A stretch of DNA of 64,000 nt from Cladosporium sp. IMV 00045 (lineage: Eukaryota; Ascomycota; Dothideomycetes; Cladosporiales; Cladosporiaceae). The stretch is from NCBI GenBank assembly GCA_001931905.2, contig MSJI02000102.1, positions 16,848 through 80,847 on the forward strand. Reading direction: 5' to 3'. The translations under genes were made by a program, and so were the position numbers. The notes under the pieces were generated by a model. It had not been told where the DNA came from. It searched no databases and saw only the letters and a program-made list of their open reading frames with translations. This document shows, piece after piece, positions 33,422 through 45,632 of the stretch (the stretch's first letter is position 1; the number at the start of each line of letters is the position of its first letter).

Positions 33422-33897
33422 CTTGGGCTGGAGGGTGAGGGGAGATGTTCGACGAGATGACAGCAAGATACGATGGATGAAGATGAGTAACTGGAATGAT
33501 GTAGAGACAAACAAACTCAATAAATGGATGATGTGCTGATATATCTATTCTATGGTTTTGCCGATTGCCGCCTTGAATCCATTCTTCCGCTCATTTTTTC
33601 CGCCGAGCATTTGTCCGCTTTTCCGATTCGTTGCATATCCGCCGTGAGATCGCCAGACGGGAGAGCTCACGTGAACGCGAATTAATTCCACCAACGAGAT
33701 CAATGGTCATGACTCCTCTTGTGGTGAACAGAGAAGTGGCAGCATTTACTCCTATTGATGGGAGAGATATAGATATGTTGCGAGCTTGAACGGTTCAATA
33801 CAATCTTCAAATACTTTCCATTTCATTTCTTCATATTCCACATTATCATCGCTACATCGCTACAACGCTATCTCATTTCTACATTACACAAGTAGAC
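33422..33897. other. Spacer upstream of the reductase, downstream of the peptidase
   Basis: No gene is seen. It should hold the reductase promoter and the peptidase trailer. Confidence 0.45.
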
Positions 33898-35618
33898 CTA
33901 CTGCAGCTTCTTCGAGCACCCACCCTCGTGGTTGTGCTCGTGCTTGTTAGGGCGGGCGCTCCTCTTCTTGTTCGCACCAACAGTAGTGTTGGCCGGGCCC
34001 AAGCTCTCAAAAGTGGTGGCATACTCAGCAACCGCAGCAGCGATGGCCTTGGTGTTCCACTCGAAAGCGTCCCAAGCCAAGTTAGTGACGTTGTCGCCAG
34101 CCTGGTGGTAGTTGACGTCGTAGCTGACACCAGCCTCGCCGCCGAAAAGTTCGGCTTCTTCCTCGGTCTTGACGACCTCGGCGCCGGTGAAGAGACCGCC
34201 AGAGGCGATACCACGGTCAAGGAAACCGGCGTAGTCGCTGCGGCCGCTGAAGTCGGTGGGGACAGAGTTGAGGCCGTTCTCAGCGAAGAAGTCCTCGAAG
34301 AAAGCCTCCGCCTCTGCGCTGCCGGCCGGGCCGGTTTGGTTGAAAGCGCTGCCGTCACCGTCGTAGATGCCGAGGATGTAGTTGGGCGAGGCGATCATGT
34401 CGAAGTTGAGGTACAGGCGGATCTTTGCTGCCTCCTCCTCGGTGAGATTCTCGGTGTAGTAATAGCTGCCGAGCAGGCCGAACTCCTCCGCTGCCCAGAA
34501 GGCGATACGGACGGCGTTGTTGACGTCGTAGCCGGTCAGCTGCTCGGCGACCTCTAGGATGCCGATGATACCAGAGCCGTCGTCGTTGATACCGGGCCCA
34601 GCAAAGACACTGTCAGAGTGGCCTCCGATGACCAGAACGGAGTCCTTGTTGCCTCCAACAGTCTCGGCAATGACGTTCTCACTGTGTAAAGTCAGTTTAC
34701 ATGTAAGGGGATGTCTCTAGCCCAAAAGGGCGGCAAACAGGGACGTATGACTTACACGGTGATGTTGTACAGATCGCTGTCAATGTCAAGAGTGGCCTCA
34801 ATCGCCTCTCCAGCAGTAATACGCTCTATCCACGACGTACCATTGGCCTGTTCAACACCAAGGGTGGGAATGTATTCGCCTTCCTCACGCGGAGGAGGCC
34901 CTAATGTGCCTCCGCCGAGAGCAGCAGGGGCATTGTTAAATATAATAGCACCAGCAGCGCCGGCCACACCAGCAAGAGCAGACTTGAGACCGAACTCGCA
35001 TGATCCACGCGAGATCAGGGCAATGTTGCCCTCAACTTCCGCAGGGTAGTCGGACTGCTCGCAGCCGAGGTTGTCGACAGGAACGAGCTCTCCAGTAACT
35101 CTACCACCAGGAGAGTACTCGAAGAAGGAAGGCTCGAAAGTGGTACCATCTACTGTGAGATCGCCGTCGACGTTGCTGTAAAGGGCAGTGAAAGGCTGCC
35201 TTCTGACGGTCCAGTAGTCACCAAGAGCTTCAACGCTCTCGTACAGCCAGTCAACGGTGTTGTTGAAGCCGGCGGAGCCGATCACTCTGTTGCGGTCGTC
35301 GGTGGCGTAGGCGATGCTCTCGAGGTGCTCGGCCTTGGCTCTCAAATTGTCGACACTGATGGCATTTTGGAGAGCAATGGAGTCGACTGGGCCAAGACCG
35401 GTAGGCACCGCGGTGGACGTAGCAGAGGTGCCAGTCTTTGTAGGCTTGCCGGGCTTGCCCGGCTTACCAGGTTTCTCGTAGGGAGGAGGGCGAGGGGGTC
35501 CCTTCGGCTTGTCATGAGGCGGTCCTGGTGGACTGGGAGGGGTGTGGGCCGGAGCCGGTGGCTCAACCGCAGAAGCCAGGCCAATGGTGGCCGCGAGGAC
35601 GGCAGAGGTGACCTTCAT
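33898..35618 (-). CDS. Secreted M28 family zinc aminopeptidase with PA domain
   Basis: Two exons (35618-34756, 34681-33898) with a 74-nt intron give 548 residues. A short signal peptide (MKVTSAVLAATIGLASA) precedes a Pro/Lys/Gly-rich spacer with a KPGKPGKPGKP run. A protease-associated domain covers roughly 180-290 (EGNIALISRGSCEFGLKSA). The M28 site follows: GGHSDSVFAGPGINDDGSG (His and Asp ligands), WAAEEFGLLGS (catalytic Glu pair), NFDMIASPNY (Asp) and NYHQAGDNV (His). The enzyme removes N-terminal residues from peptides outside the cell. The C-terminus is basic and His-rich (KKRSARPNKHEHNHEGG). Confidence 0.92.
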
Positions 35619-36597
35619 TGTGGGAATGTTGTATTCAGATCGCAAAAGAAGGGTCTTGAGGGCTGGAGGTCCGATGAGTGAAGGGAAAATGGCCAACTTA
35701 TACCTTATCGCATGGAACCGCGGCCTGAACGAGTTTGCCTCGCCTGTAAGCAAGGCTGATCATCCAAGCGTACCTGCAGCATCGAACCACCCGTGACCCA
35801 GTGGATGGGGTTTGTCTCGAAGAGGGAGGCGGATGTCCAAGCCAAGAGATAGCATGCCTGCTCGGGGAGACAGGGCGATGTGCATGCTATACCAGACAGC
35901 GTGACATCGACATGCTTGCCAAGTGATAATGCCAACATGTCTACTGCAATGTTTGGCTAGTGAGCCGGCCAGAGCAATCTCCAACCTGCTGTATAGTGGT
36001 GATAGTGCGGACGACTTGCTCAAGATAGCAGGCGGCAAGCAATTCCAAGACCAGTGCCGAGAGCGGGAGGCAGCGGCAAGCAAGGGTGGAGCGGGGTGGC
36101 ATTCGAGGGAGAGATTCCTGCGCTTCTCAATGGTTCTTCCTGCGATGTCTTGCTTTTTAGCGTGGCGCGAACATCTAATCTACTTCAGGCAGGACAATCT
36201 GGTTGTTTATATGAGTTATGATATACGAGGCTTTCGCTCATCGCGGCATGAAAGCTCGCGATTGCGAGATGGGCTGGTGGCGGATTGCGACACGATTCGT
36301 CAACGGCGCTCCCGTAAATGCCTCTTTACCAGCAGGTCAAGTCTATCACATCAACATTCGCCATGGTGTTCCATTCTGCCAAAGCACGGCGTCCAAGCGC
36401 CACCGTCGTGCAGGCAAAGCTTACAGCCGCCACCGCCTATCAATTGAAATGCATGCGTTACAGTAGTACCGAGGAACCAGGCTCCAGAACCTGGGAAGCA
36501 TGATGCAGGCCAAGCAAAATGCAACTATGCACGATGAAGACGCAATTGCTGCATTCCTCTGCTAGGTTATCTCGCATTGGCTAGGTTGGAGAGGTCC
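35619..36597. other. Gene-empty spacer
   Basis: About 1 kb between the peptidase start and the glucoamylase stop. A 174-codon frame at 35923 has no protein features. Confidence 0.5.
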
Positions 36598-38726
36598 TCA
36601 TCGCCACACATCATTGACCTTAACAGACACCTCACAACTCGCAGGAACAGCGTATCGCCGGTTCGGCCCATTCTCCCAAGCAACTGTGTTGCCGTCAACG
36701 TTCTTGAGGACGTACTTGTACTCCAAATCCACCCCGACCGGAAAGCTCTCAAACGTGTACCACACCGGCTGCTCCTGTGTGTACTTACCCGCGCTCAACG
36801 GAAGAGCTCTACTGGCATTCCAACCGCCGAGTTGCGAGCAACTACCTGAGAGGAAGAGATTCTGGCCATAAACAGTCGATCTGCGGACGGTGAACATCAC
36901 AGTGGTAAGAGAAGGTGTCGAGCACGGTGGCCTAGACGTTCTCGACGGCCAGGCAATGTTCGTCGCGGTACTGCAAGGCCCTTGTACGGAGTCGGCCGAA
37001 CAGACAGACGGTAGGTTGACCTGAGGGAACTCGTCAGCCTTCACATGGGAATTACTGCATTGATAGTTTTGCAAGACTTACCGAGGAAGCACCCCACGAA
37101 GCTGGCATGATGCCTTTGCGTGCGTTGTGCGCCGTCAAAAACGCAGCATATGACCAGGTCAAATCTCTTGCCGAGACTGGTGTACCGTCATTGCGGGAAT
37201 ATTGTTCGGCGAGCGCTCCATTTGCAGGAGTGAACTTTTGCTGCTTTGCAGTCAGTAAGTGGTTTGCTTCATCTCAGGAAACCAACTTACGGCATTCGCC
37301 ATGTAGCTGTCCGCGTACGACGAAACAGCATCGATGATACCCTCAAACTCCGGTGAGGTGGCAGGGTGACTTCCAATGACTGCCGACGGATACAAATCCG
37401 CGAAGAAAGCATGAGAAGTCGCCGTGATATTGACCATGCCGAGCTGCCTCCACTGGAAGACAGCCTGATATAACATCTCGGCGGCTGCGAAAGCGCCCAA
37501 ATACCTGCAAGATAGACAGTCAGCTCAGCACCAGATCAGCGAAGACAAGCCCAAACCAACCAAGGATTGCCGCCCATATACACATCCTCCGGATACCTCC
37601 CAACAGCAACTCCCACGCCAGCCGGAACACCCCCATTGACAGCATACAGCGAGCGAAAATCGTCCGTGACGACTTTATGATTCGCCAGCGCACTGCCTGA
37701 GCAAGGCTGAAAAGTCCTCTCATCACAACCAGCATTCGCATCGAACATATGCGTGCTGGTCAAAATACTGTTGAGATCCACCCCCGACCTCCCATCAACT
37801 CCAAGATTCGACACAACAAACCCCCCACCCCAATAATCTTGCAAGGCACACAACACCATCCCCGCCAGCTTCTCACACCCCTCGCAACCCACTCCAATCC
37901 TCCCCGCCATCCACAACCCCTCAACAAGCGCCCTGTACTGCACCGCAGAAGTGAAAAAACTCCTCCCCCTAACCTCCTCCCACAGATCGAAAGTCGTCTC
38001 ATTCCAGTACCTCATCAAATAGCTCAAATCATTCCTCACTACCGGCCAAACAATCCCCCTCACAACCCCCTCCTGCTCCTCCCCAGCACCACGAGAAAGT
38101 AATTCCCTCGCGTAAGCAACAAGCGCCACAGCCCTCAAAGCAGGCCCATCGCTCTGCGGCCTTCCCCACGCGCCCGTGAAAGGCGTGCCGTCGGGGTTGA
38201 ATTTCGCCTCCCCTAGACCTCCCTCACAAAGGCTCCCGGAGAGATTCTCCACACCTTGCAAAGTGGCTTGAGAGGAGATGTAGTCCTGGATCGTGGTCTC
38301 GAGGTCTGACGAGCTGGTCCATGGGGGAAGGGAGGAGGAGGAGTTGAGCTCGTCCACAAGACTTTTGATCGTCAGCGCCGCGTCGCGTGTCCAGGTGTAG
38401 AAGTAGTCTGGGTCGGATTTTGATGGGGAGGCGATGACGATGCCTGGATTGGCGCCTGCTGCGGCTGAGCCTGAGGCGCCGCCGATGTTGGCTAGGATGC
38501 CTTGCAGGGCGATGGGGCGTTCGCGTTCGAGCCAGGTTGTTAGAGATAGGGGTTTGTTTGAGGGTTGGAGGAGTGGGAGAGTGAGCTTTGTGGTGAAGGT
38601 AGCGGAGTTGTATAGAGTGGTGGCGAGGACTGTGACGATGCTTAGGGCGGTGAAGAGATGTTTTTTCGAAGTGGGGGAGCGAGGCGTAGGAGCTGGTGGT
38701 GATGGTAGGGTGGTTTTGTCGTCCAT
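36598..38726 (-). CDS. Glucoamylase (GH15) with CBM20 starch-binding domain
   Basis: Four exons (38726-37561, 37504-37291, 37243-37082, 37020-36598) give 654 residues. GH15 landmarks are PDYFYTWTRDAAL, the general acid in DLWEEVRGRSFFTSAVQY and the general base in LAEQYSRNDGTPVSARDL. A linker leads to a C-terminal CBM20 domain (VMFTVRRSTVYGQNLFLSG, LGGWNASRALPLSAG, LEYKYVLKN, ENGPNRRY). The enzyme releases glucose from starch chain ends. The N-terminus is odd: a 20-residue polar Pro/Ser-rich stretch, then KK and a hydrophobic segment (LFTALSIVTVLATTLYNSA), which looks like a signal anchor or a very long signal peptide. The exon 3 acceptor could be 3 nt further in. Confidence 0.92.
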
Positions 38727-39252
38727 GTTTCCTGTCTCGTATAGGAAGTTTTATGACGATGACTAGGAAAGCGATGCACTATTATATTAGATGTGGTCAG
38801 GAAGGTAAATCCTTTAGGTTCCAACAATGAGAGTTGAATATGAAGAAAGAACCTTAAAGTAAGGTAGGTACTATCCCATGAATCTCATCAGGTACTTTCG
38901 CGCTCTTGCGTCTTCGTCCCTTGTGACTTCCCATTGCCTCGTGATCGTGTGCAGTAGCGTCTGACGATGAGGTGGAAAGCAGCGTCGACTCCGCTTCAGG
39001 TATACCCGTGGGCAACCACTTCCAAAGCCATTTCTAGGTACTCTGCATGCCTGATGATGATTCTACTTGCTGAAACAACTTCAAATATGGACTTCCTTTC
39101 TCTTTCAAAGTGGTCTATTTGAAAGTGAGGAAACAGCGGAACTCACACAGCAGATTCAGGGTTTTCAGACGCTGGAACATTTTGAGCTTTTCACTACCTA
39201 GGGATCTATACCACGCTCAATCTCTGCCTAACCAGACCACAAGACAACCTCA
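38727..39252. other. Spacer upstream of the glucoamylase
   Basis: No gene is seen; it holds the glucoamylase promoter and the trailer of the next gene. Confidence 0.45.
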
Positions 39253-40756
39253 TCACAACGCAATCAAATCAACCAACCCCTCCCCACCGCCAACCCTAAC
39301 CTCCACCCAACCCCCCTCCTCGGCCCTCACAATCTTGCCATCAACACAAACCCTCCTCCACCTCTCCTCCTCCTCACGAAACTCCACCCTCAACCCCGCA
39401 ACCTCCTCATACCCCACGCGCTCGTCTTCCACATGCCCCGCGTCCTGATACGCGCGCGTCATGAGCTGCATAGCCTCGTCCCCACCCATGGGACCGAAGT
39501 GCAGCAAGCGCAATCTCCCATCGAGCGGGCGCGAAGCGGGGGAGATGTGGAAGCCCGCTTCGAGGTGGGAGACCAGCGTGGCGAGGACGTAGGCGTGCTC
39601 TGCTCTGTCGATAGGTGTCCATTTGCCATCGTCGCCGGGCCGCTGCACGGAGACCTTCCCGCGATAGGGGTGGGGCGGCGAGCCGTCGGCGGGGTAGAGG
39701 GCTTCTTTCGCGGCCATTTGGAAGCGTTCCGCGCCGTATTGCCTGTAATAGGCTGTGTCGCTGTCGGCTACTAGGGTGGCGTGCAGGCCCCAGGAGCAGA
39801 CGACTGCGCCGTGGACGGTGGGGGTGCCGTTGGTGGTGGGGAGGGGGAGGGAGTCGCGGGCTTCGTTGGTGAGAAGGCGGGAGCCTGGGGAGAAGGTGGC
39901 TTGGAAGAGAGGGATTTCTTTGGGGGATCCGCGGATCAGGGTGGAGAGGCCGAGGGTTTTGTCGGCGGTGATGTTCGTGCTGTGGGCCATGGCGTTTCCG
40001 GTGCCGAGTGGTAGGAGGGCGATGTTGGGTTTTTGGTAGTTCTCGGATCGGGGGGAGGATAGGAGTGTGTTGACTATGTCGACAAGACCGCCATCGCCGC
40101 TGAGAAGGACGATTGATTGTGCGACGCCTTCGTTGGCGCGAGGGAGAAAGACAGAGCGAGTGAGGTCGGAGACTGTCGTTTCTGAAGTGGTGAAGTGAAG
40201 TTGATACTTTTCATCCGATGTGGTTTCGCGGACGAACTCTAGCAAAGGGTGAAGAACTTTCTCCCATACATCATTTGCTCGTCCGGTGCCAGAACCTGTT
40301 GAAACAATGACATGATAGTTGGGTCTGGTGGCGGTGCTGGACGTCATTCGGGTGTAGAGACATGCTTCACCGGCTGGTTGAAAGTCATGGGCGAGTTGTC
40401 CCGGGGGGTTTAATAGAGTGAGTGTCCGGAAGAGCACGGGAGAAGATTTGGTATTGCCATCCGTCTCGTTTTCCTCGACGTAGAGGAGCTTGTATTCATT
40501 CTGACTTTTGGTCCTCGAGGGAAATACGGCGATGATGTGTTCGGACTTGATGATTTCCCACTTGGAGTCCGGTGCTGGACACTCGTCAGTCTCTGCATAG
40601 GCACCAAAAATCACAGTCTATCGTACAAGACACCCGCCCTTCATGCCAGCTTATCTGACCATCTTGGCCTTGCTCAGCTCGTTTATAGTGAAAAGTGACC
40701 GGGCGTCCGTCGAGTTCAGGCTGATTTTCCATATTCTTTGATGTTTGTGCGCCCAT
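39253..40756 (-). CDS. Diacylglycerol/sphingoid lipid kinase-like protein
   Basis: Two exons (40756-40627, 40574-39253) with a 52-nt intron (donor GTACGA, branch CTGAC, acceptor CCAG) give 483 residues. The DAGK-type catalytic domain shows HVIVSTGSGTGRA, the nucleotide loop VLLSGDGGLVDIVNTLL and ALLPLGTGNAMAHS. Later family-typical parts are CSWGLHATLVADSD and LLHFGPMGGDEAM. These enzymes phosphorylate lipids such as diacylglycerol, ceramide or long-chain bases. The start MGAQTSKN could be N-myristoylated at Gly2 (MGxxxS pattern), which would place it at a membrane. Which lipid it uses is not shown. The intron position is the least certain part of the model. Confidence 0.8.
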
Positions 40757-41243
40757 GCTCGTTGTGAGTGAACGATAATATCCCAACAACACAAGCAGCA
40801 GAAAGAGTTGACGCCATGCCGGGTAAGATTGATGGTATCAGCAGTGCATGGATCACGCTAATGAAGTCCTAAATTAAGCTTCACGGAGAGATTCATCATC
40901 AGGCTGCGCAGGGTAAGGGTAAAGGCAACGGCTCAAACGGCAAGCCGCATTGGGGGACGGGGCTATGTTGGAGTGCTGAGGCAGGCAAAGCAAGCTGACT
41001 TGGAACTCGACCTTGTTCTTGTCTTCTTCTCTCCCCTTTGATATACATACCACCACTACCACCACCACCACTGACTCGACCTCAATTCACACACCACCAC
41101 TTGATCCCAGCCATCCGACCCACCACGCATTGTCCTCCTTGCCCTCCGCCCACCCCGCCTGCTCTCCACGCCTCCAAGGCTGAATCCTAGTCGCACTCTC
41201 CTCCAGGACCACCTACACATCCCACCCAGAAACCCATGCAGCA
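40757..41243. other. Divergent promoter with CCA repeats
   Basis: The spacer lies between the lipid kinase and the membrane protein. It includes a CCA-rich microsatellite near 41051-41070 and pyrimidine-rich leader sequence. Confidence 0.5.
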
Positions 41244-41247
41244 ATGA
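41236..41247 (+). promoter_or_regulatory. Three-codon upstream ORF overlapping the main start
   Basis: ATG CAG CAA TGA reads from 41236, and its stop overlaps the main start codon as ATGA (main ATG 41244). If transcribed, ribosomes would stop and could restart on the main ATG. The transcript start is not known. Confidence 0.5.
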
Positions 41248-42035
41248 CGGGCTGGGGCGTCTTCATCCTGATTTTCTTCCTGCTCCTCATCTTCGGCAGC
41301 ATCGGCTGGATAGGGTAAGCTCCAAGACCTGAACTCCTCTCAGCCTCGCAGCAATTCTAATGAAACAATCATAGATACTCACACTACCGCGCGCGCCGCC
41401 TCGGCCTCCCACCCCCGAACTTCAACCCCTTCAACCGCGCCCACCGCGACCCAGCAGCGTACCGCGCGCCCGCGCCCGCCCCCGGCGGAATCCAAGGCTG
41501 GGTTCTCGACAAATGGGACGCTTTGCGCAACAAGCGCACAGCAGGCGGAGCGTACGAGTCGACGTCCTACGGACCCGAGCGAGGAAGAGGGGATAGACGG
41601 GGTTTCGGCGCTCTGGATCCCGACGAGGCGTGGGATGCTCGCGTGGGAAACGAAGCGGACCACGGCTACTACGAGGAGCAGGAGCTGGGACTGCAAGATC
41701 CGAACTCGGGACCGTACGGTGGACGCGGGTATGGGGAGGTGGGCGTTGGAGGGATCCCAGAGGCGAGAGGACGCAGTCAGTCTAGACAGCGGGAGCTGGA
41801 TCACAGGTATGATGAGGAAGTGCACGGAGCTGCACCGACGAATCCGTTCGGAGACGATCACGAAGCGGGGAGTTTGAGGACGGCGAGTCCGAGGCCGATG
41901 GTTGATACGGCGCCTGGAAGGGGGAAGGATAGGGCTGTGAGCGCGCATCGTAAGGGACAGAGCAGTTTGGGTACACAGGGGAGTGCGGACAACAGTCCTA
42001 CGGAAAGGAGGAGCATGTTCAAGGAGGATGTATGA
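41244..42035 (+). CDS. Single-pass membrane protein with long polar tail
   Basis: Two exons (41244-41314, 41375-42035) with a 60-nt intron give 243 residues. The first 24 residues are a membrane segment (VFILIFFLLLIFGSIGWIG), followed directly by a basic stretch (YRARRLGLPPPNFNPF), which fits an anchor with a cytosolic tail. The rest is polar and probably disordered, rich in Gly, Arg, Glu and Ser, with GERGRGDRRG-like and SQSRQRE patches. Similar short-anchor proteins are common in ascomycetes, but no function is known to me for this one. A three-codon upstream frame overlaps its start. Confidence 0.75.
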
Positions 42036-43395
42036 GGAAAGAAAGCTTGTCCCTCTTTTTGAAACGCAAGGCAACCGATTCACGATGGGATTTATCTGAA
42101 AGGGAAAAGAACAGGGCAGGTTTGGCGTTGGATTCTCGGGCTGGATGGAAGGCTTTTTTTTCTTTCGTTCACGGCAGAAAATCGTCGAGGACGAAACAGA
42201 CCGATGTGAGACGGGACATAGGGGATTCTTGTGACAATACGCAACTTTGAATGAACATTTTCCAACGAAGATCCGAGACATCATTTCCAGCCAGCCCTTT
42301 GTTTCTTCTTGTGTATACCTTACCTTGTGCAGCAAAAAGGCCTCAAACGGTCACTAACTATATTATCTCATCTTATCACACGAGCCTGTACCATCAGCCA
42401 TCCCATAACGTACAGCAAAAACGGCAGACCTCAACGCATCCCCTCGCATTCCAAAACCAAATAATCCATTACAGAACAACTCACCCAACAAGCCCTTAAA
42501 CAAGCTTGGGAAACATCAGAAAAACAGAAGCCCAAAAGGACGATCCCCACCTCCCCATCACCAGCGAGCTGCATTCAACGGTATGATGCTATGCTCTCAC
42601 TCCTAGGGTGCTTTCTCGGCTTGAGAGTGACACAGCAAAACATGAATTCTCCCCCTAAAAGACAAGAGAAGAGAGCAGCGGACGGTGCCCCAGGTGATTG
42701 ATAGCTTCCTGTAAAGCCGTGTGCTCTGCTGTTGAGGGAGCCATTCGAGGAGGTGGATCTCTCATTTTCAGCTGAGTGCATTGGGGTGAACTCATGTGAA
42801 GTGTGCAATTCTCGTCTGACCAAGATGGAAAGAAGTGAGGTGAAGTGGGGTGTGGTGAGATTCCCGAGATTCCCATCTCATCAAGTCAAGTGAAGTGAGC
42901 CTGTTCATCTAGACGGTTACTAATTGAATCTTGTGTCACTTTGACAAAGAAGGTAGGAAGGCAGTCCACAGCATATTGCTCTGAGCCACAGACCATTCAC
43001 CTCCCCAATGTATCCGAAAAGAGGCAATCGATCTTTTAACGTTTAAAACATCATATTCCATTTCAAAGCTGCCACACATGAAAAACGTGGTGGCGCTACA
43101 ACTTTATCGGTTCTCGTCCTCGTCTAATCACATCGTGAGAAATCTTCTGATTTCCCCATCAGAAACAATTCCCCCGTCGGATCCATCATTCCATGCACAC
43201 CGAATTCCCAACAGCCCCGAATTTTTTGCTAAACTCCTTTGCTATGGCTGCAACAAATGCACAATAACCCTCCGTTTGAACGCCTGTCGCCATTTCCTGG
43301 CGACTCTGACTTCCAACTTTACTTCTCTTGACCTCCCCACAATCGGGACTTTTTACTCTTTTCTTTTTGGAAGTGAAAAAAATCCTACCTCACGT
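42036..43395. other. Convergent trailer region
   Basis: About 1.4 kb between two stop codons on opposite strands. No gene is seen. It probably holds long 3' untranslated regions. Confidence 0.5.
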
Positions 43396-44928
43396 CTAGT
43401 TGTAAAGTCTCACAGTGTTCCTGAGGAAGTACTCGGTGAACTTCCTGCCGACCTTCTGCTCGGCGACGTGGATCAGGTCACCCTGCATGGCGTAGTCGAG
43501 ATCGTTCGCGCTGACGACGTCGCCCTCCAGAAGCGGGCCCTCGGTGTGACGGACCTGTCTTGAGCGCTGCTTGTTGACGAGAAGCCAGCTGCGGAGAGTC
43601 TCGGCGTCGACCTCGAGGAAGCCGGCGAGCTTGGTAATGTCCATGGTGGTGTAGAGCTTGAGGTAAGAGCGGACGGTGGAAGCGAAGAGGTTGTTCCTGA
43701 CCTCCTTCATGAAGATGGCGAGGTGGTGCTCGACGGGGTCGACGTTCAGTTGAGGGTTGTCGAAGTCAGGAGGAGTGGGAGAGATGAACTTGGGGCAGGC
43801 GGCGCGGAAGAGCTCCTCGAACACGGGGAGGGCCTCAGGGCCACCGCGCTGCATGCGCGCGAGCTGCTCGCCGTACTTCTCGCGGAGAGCGGTGTGGATG
43901 GTGTCGTCGAGACGAGTGGGGTGGAAGGCAACGCAGATGGCGACAAGGGCGTACATCTGGTCGCTCTTCTTGGCGATGCTGTCGTACTGCTGGCCCTTCT
44001 GGAAGTTCTTGGTGCGGGAGATGTAGATGAGAATGTGGTTGAAGGCGCGCAGGGCGTCGGCGTAGCGGTGCATCATCATGTAGGAGAAACCGACGTGGTA
44101 GTAGGTGGAGAAGTTGGCGGCGGTGACACGCGCGAACATGGCCTTCTTGTTCAGCTCGATGTCGTCCAGGGTCTTGAGCGCCAGGGCGAAGTCACCAAGC
44201 AAGCAGTGCACTCTAAGCAGTCCGATGATGGAGAAGTAGCCCAGCATCTGGTAAAGAGGGCGGCCACCGTACTCGCCCATATAGGGAGTGGGGTCCTCGT
44301 TGCGCTTCCTCGCGGCGAGCTGCTCGCTGATTTGCGATCGCTGGATGAGCGAGTAGAGGACGTTGAGAACAGAGTAGCATCCCCATGTGTTGGGGTTCTC
44401 GCGAAGAACGGCGACATCCTCCTCGTTGACCTGGCCAGTAGACTGCTGCAGGGCGGCCTTCTGACGGTAGGAGCAGAAAGATTGGAATTGGTAGATGAAC
44501 TCGTCGATCACGTCCCAGGCCCAGAAAGGCTAATACATCATTCCGTTAGCACCTCACTCCTTATGTACTCCCATTCACTTCACACTCTGTTCTCCACATA
44601 CCGAAGGAACCTCAATGTCCACCGGACCCTCGCTGTTCAAGATGAAGTGGAACAAGTTGCAGTACTGGTCGTAGCTTCCGATCTTGGTCTCGATAGTCGC
44701 CTGGTACTCCAGAGGCTGCGCGGCGGCGGCAAGCTGGGCCTGCAGATCTTGCGGACCGCTGCTCAGCGAGTCGGTGCGCTCAAGGCCATAGTCCTCGCCG
44801 TCAGCGTCGTTGTAGCTGACTTGCTGGCGGTAGTCGTTGGCGAGGGCCTCCTCCTCGACGTCGGAATCGTCGTCGATGGGTCGCTCGGGCGCGGCCTGCT
44901 GGTAGCCGGGTGCTTGACGGACAGACAT
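43396..44928 (-). CDS. Translation initiation factor eIF3 subunit l
   Basis: Two exons (44928-44602, 44529-43396) with a 72-nt intron give 486 residues. The acidic N-terminus (DDDSDVEEEALANDYRQQV) and the core (FWAWDVIDEFIYQFQSFCSY, NTWGCYSVLNVLYSLIQRSQ, LYQMLGYFSIIGLLRVHCLL, KSDQMYALVAICVAFHP) match the highly conserved eIF3l. The C-terminal half forms the PCI domain (STVRSYLKLYTTMDITKLAG). It is a part of the eIF3 complex on the 40S ribosome in the cytosol. ATG 44928 gives the expected short acidic lead. A 17-codon upstream frame lies just before it. Confidence 0.95.
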
Positions 44929-45632
44929 GTTGCGCGGGTTGTCGGGGTCGTGGACCTGGTCGTCTCGTCGCTCTGCTAAATGTTCGGCTCGCTGGTGACA
45001 GTATAGCACGGATTTCGTGAGGCGGGCATGGAGGATCGCAAATTCTCCTTGGCAAAATTAATATGATGCCTTATGGCGGCCTTAAAAGCCTTCCCCCCAC
45101 CCTCTAGACACTTCACTCCAGTCTGTATGCCCCTTTAGATACCTAATCTATTGCTGATCCACCACAATCTCTTGCATACGACGAGAATAAACACACGTTT
45201 GATAGTGAGAGTCAGATCTCTCACGCCACTCTCCTCATGGAAGCCAAGTCATTTCTCGCTGAGAAGACTACAAAAGCCCATCCCTCACGGCCTTTACACT
45301 TGCTCATCGCACGACAGGTGCAAAGACTTAAGCTGTCCTTGTCTATAACGCAGAGACTGCCCAGGACGCATGCCCCATCATATCGAATCATGGTGTTGTT
45401 CAAAAAGACAGGATACTGACAAAAGGCTATGTTTGCGCACGCAATATTGATATGCTTTTCTATTTCAAGGCTAAAATATACAAAAACAGCAAATGCAGGG
45501 CTCGCTCGCAGTGTTTACCACCACGAAGACCTAGCAGTATCGAAGAATATAAACACCACACTTCACCAACTGAAATACCGCCTTGCGACGATCAATCAGT
45601 CATCTCCCTCAACAAAGCACTAGCACAACACT
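44929..45632. other. Spacer upstream of eIF3l
   Basis: No gene is seen. It holds the eIF3l promoter and the trailer of the chitin-binding gene. Confidence 0.5.
44976..45029 (-). promoter_or_regulatory. Possible 17-codon upstream ORF of eIF3l
   Basis: An ATG at 45029 opens MPASRNPCYTVTSEPNI and stops 47 bp before the main ATG. Whether the transcript includes it is unknown. Confidence 0.3.

Noticed and set aside
35923..36447. 174-codon frame between the peptidase and the glucoamylase
   Set aside because: No motif, no biased composition, and no homologue recognised.
43723..44979. 418-codon plus-strand frame across eIF3l
   Set aside because: It is the antisense shadow of a strongly conserved gene; its valine/glycine-rich product is an artefact of codon usage.
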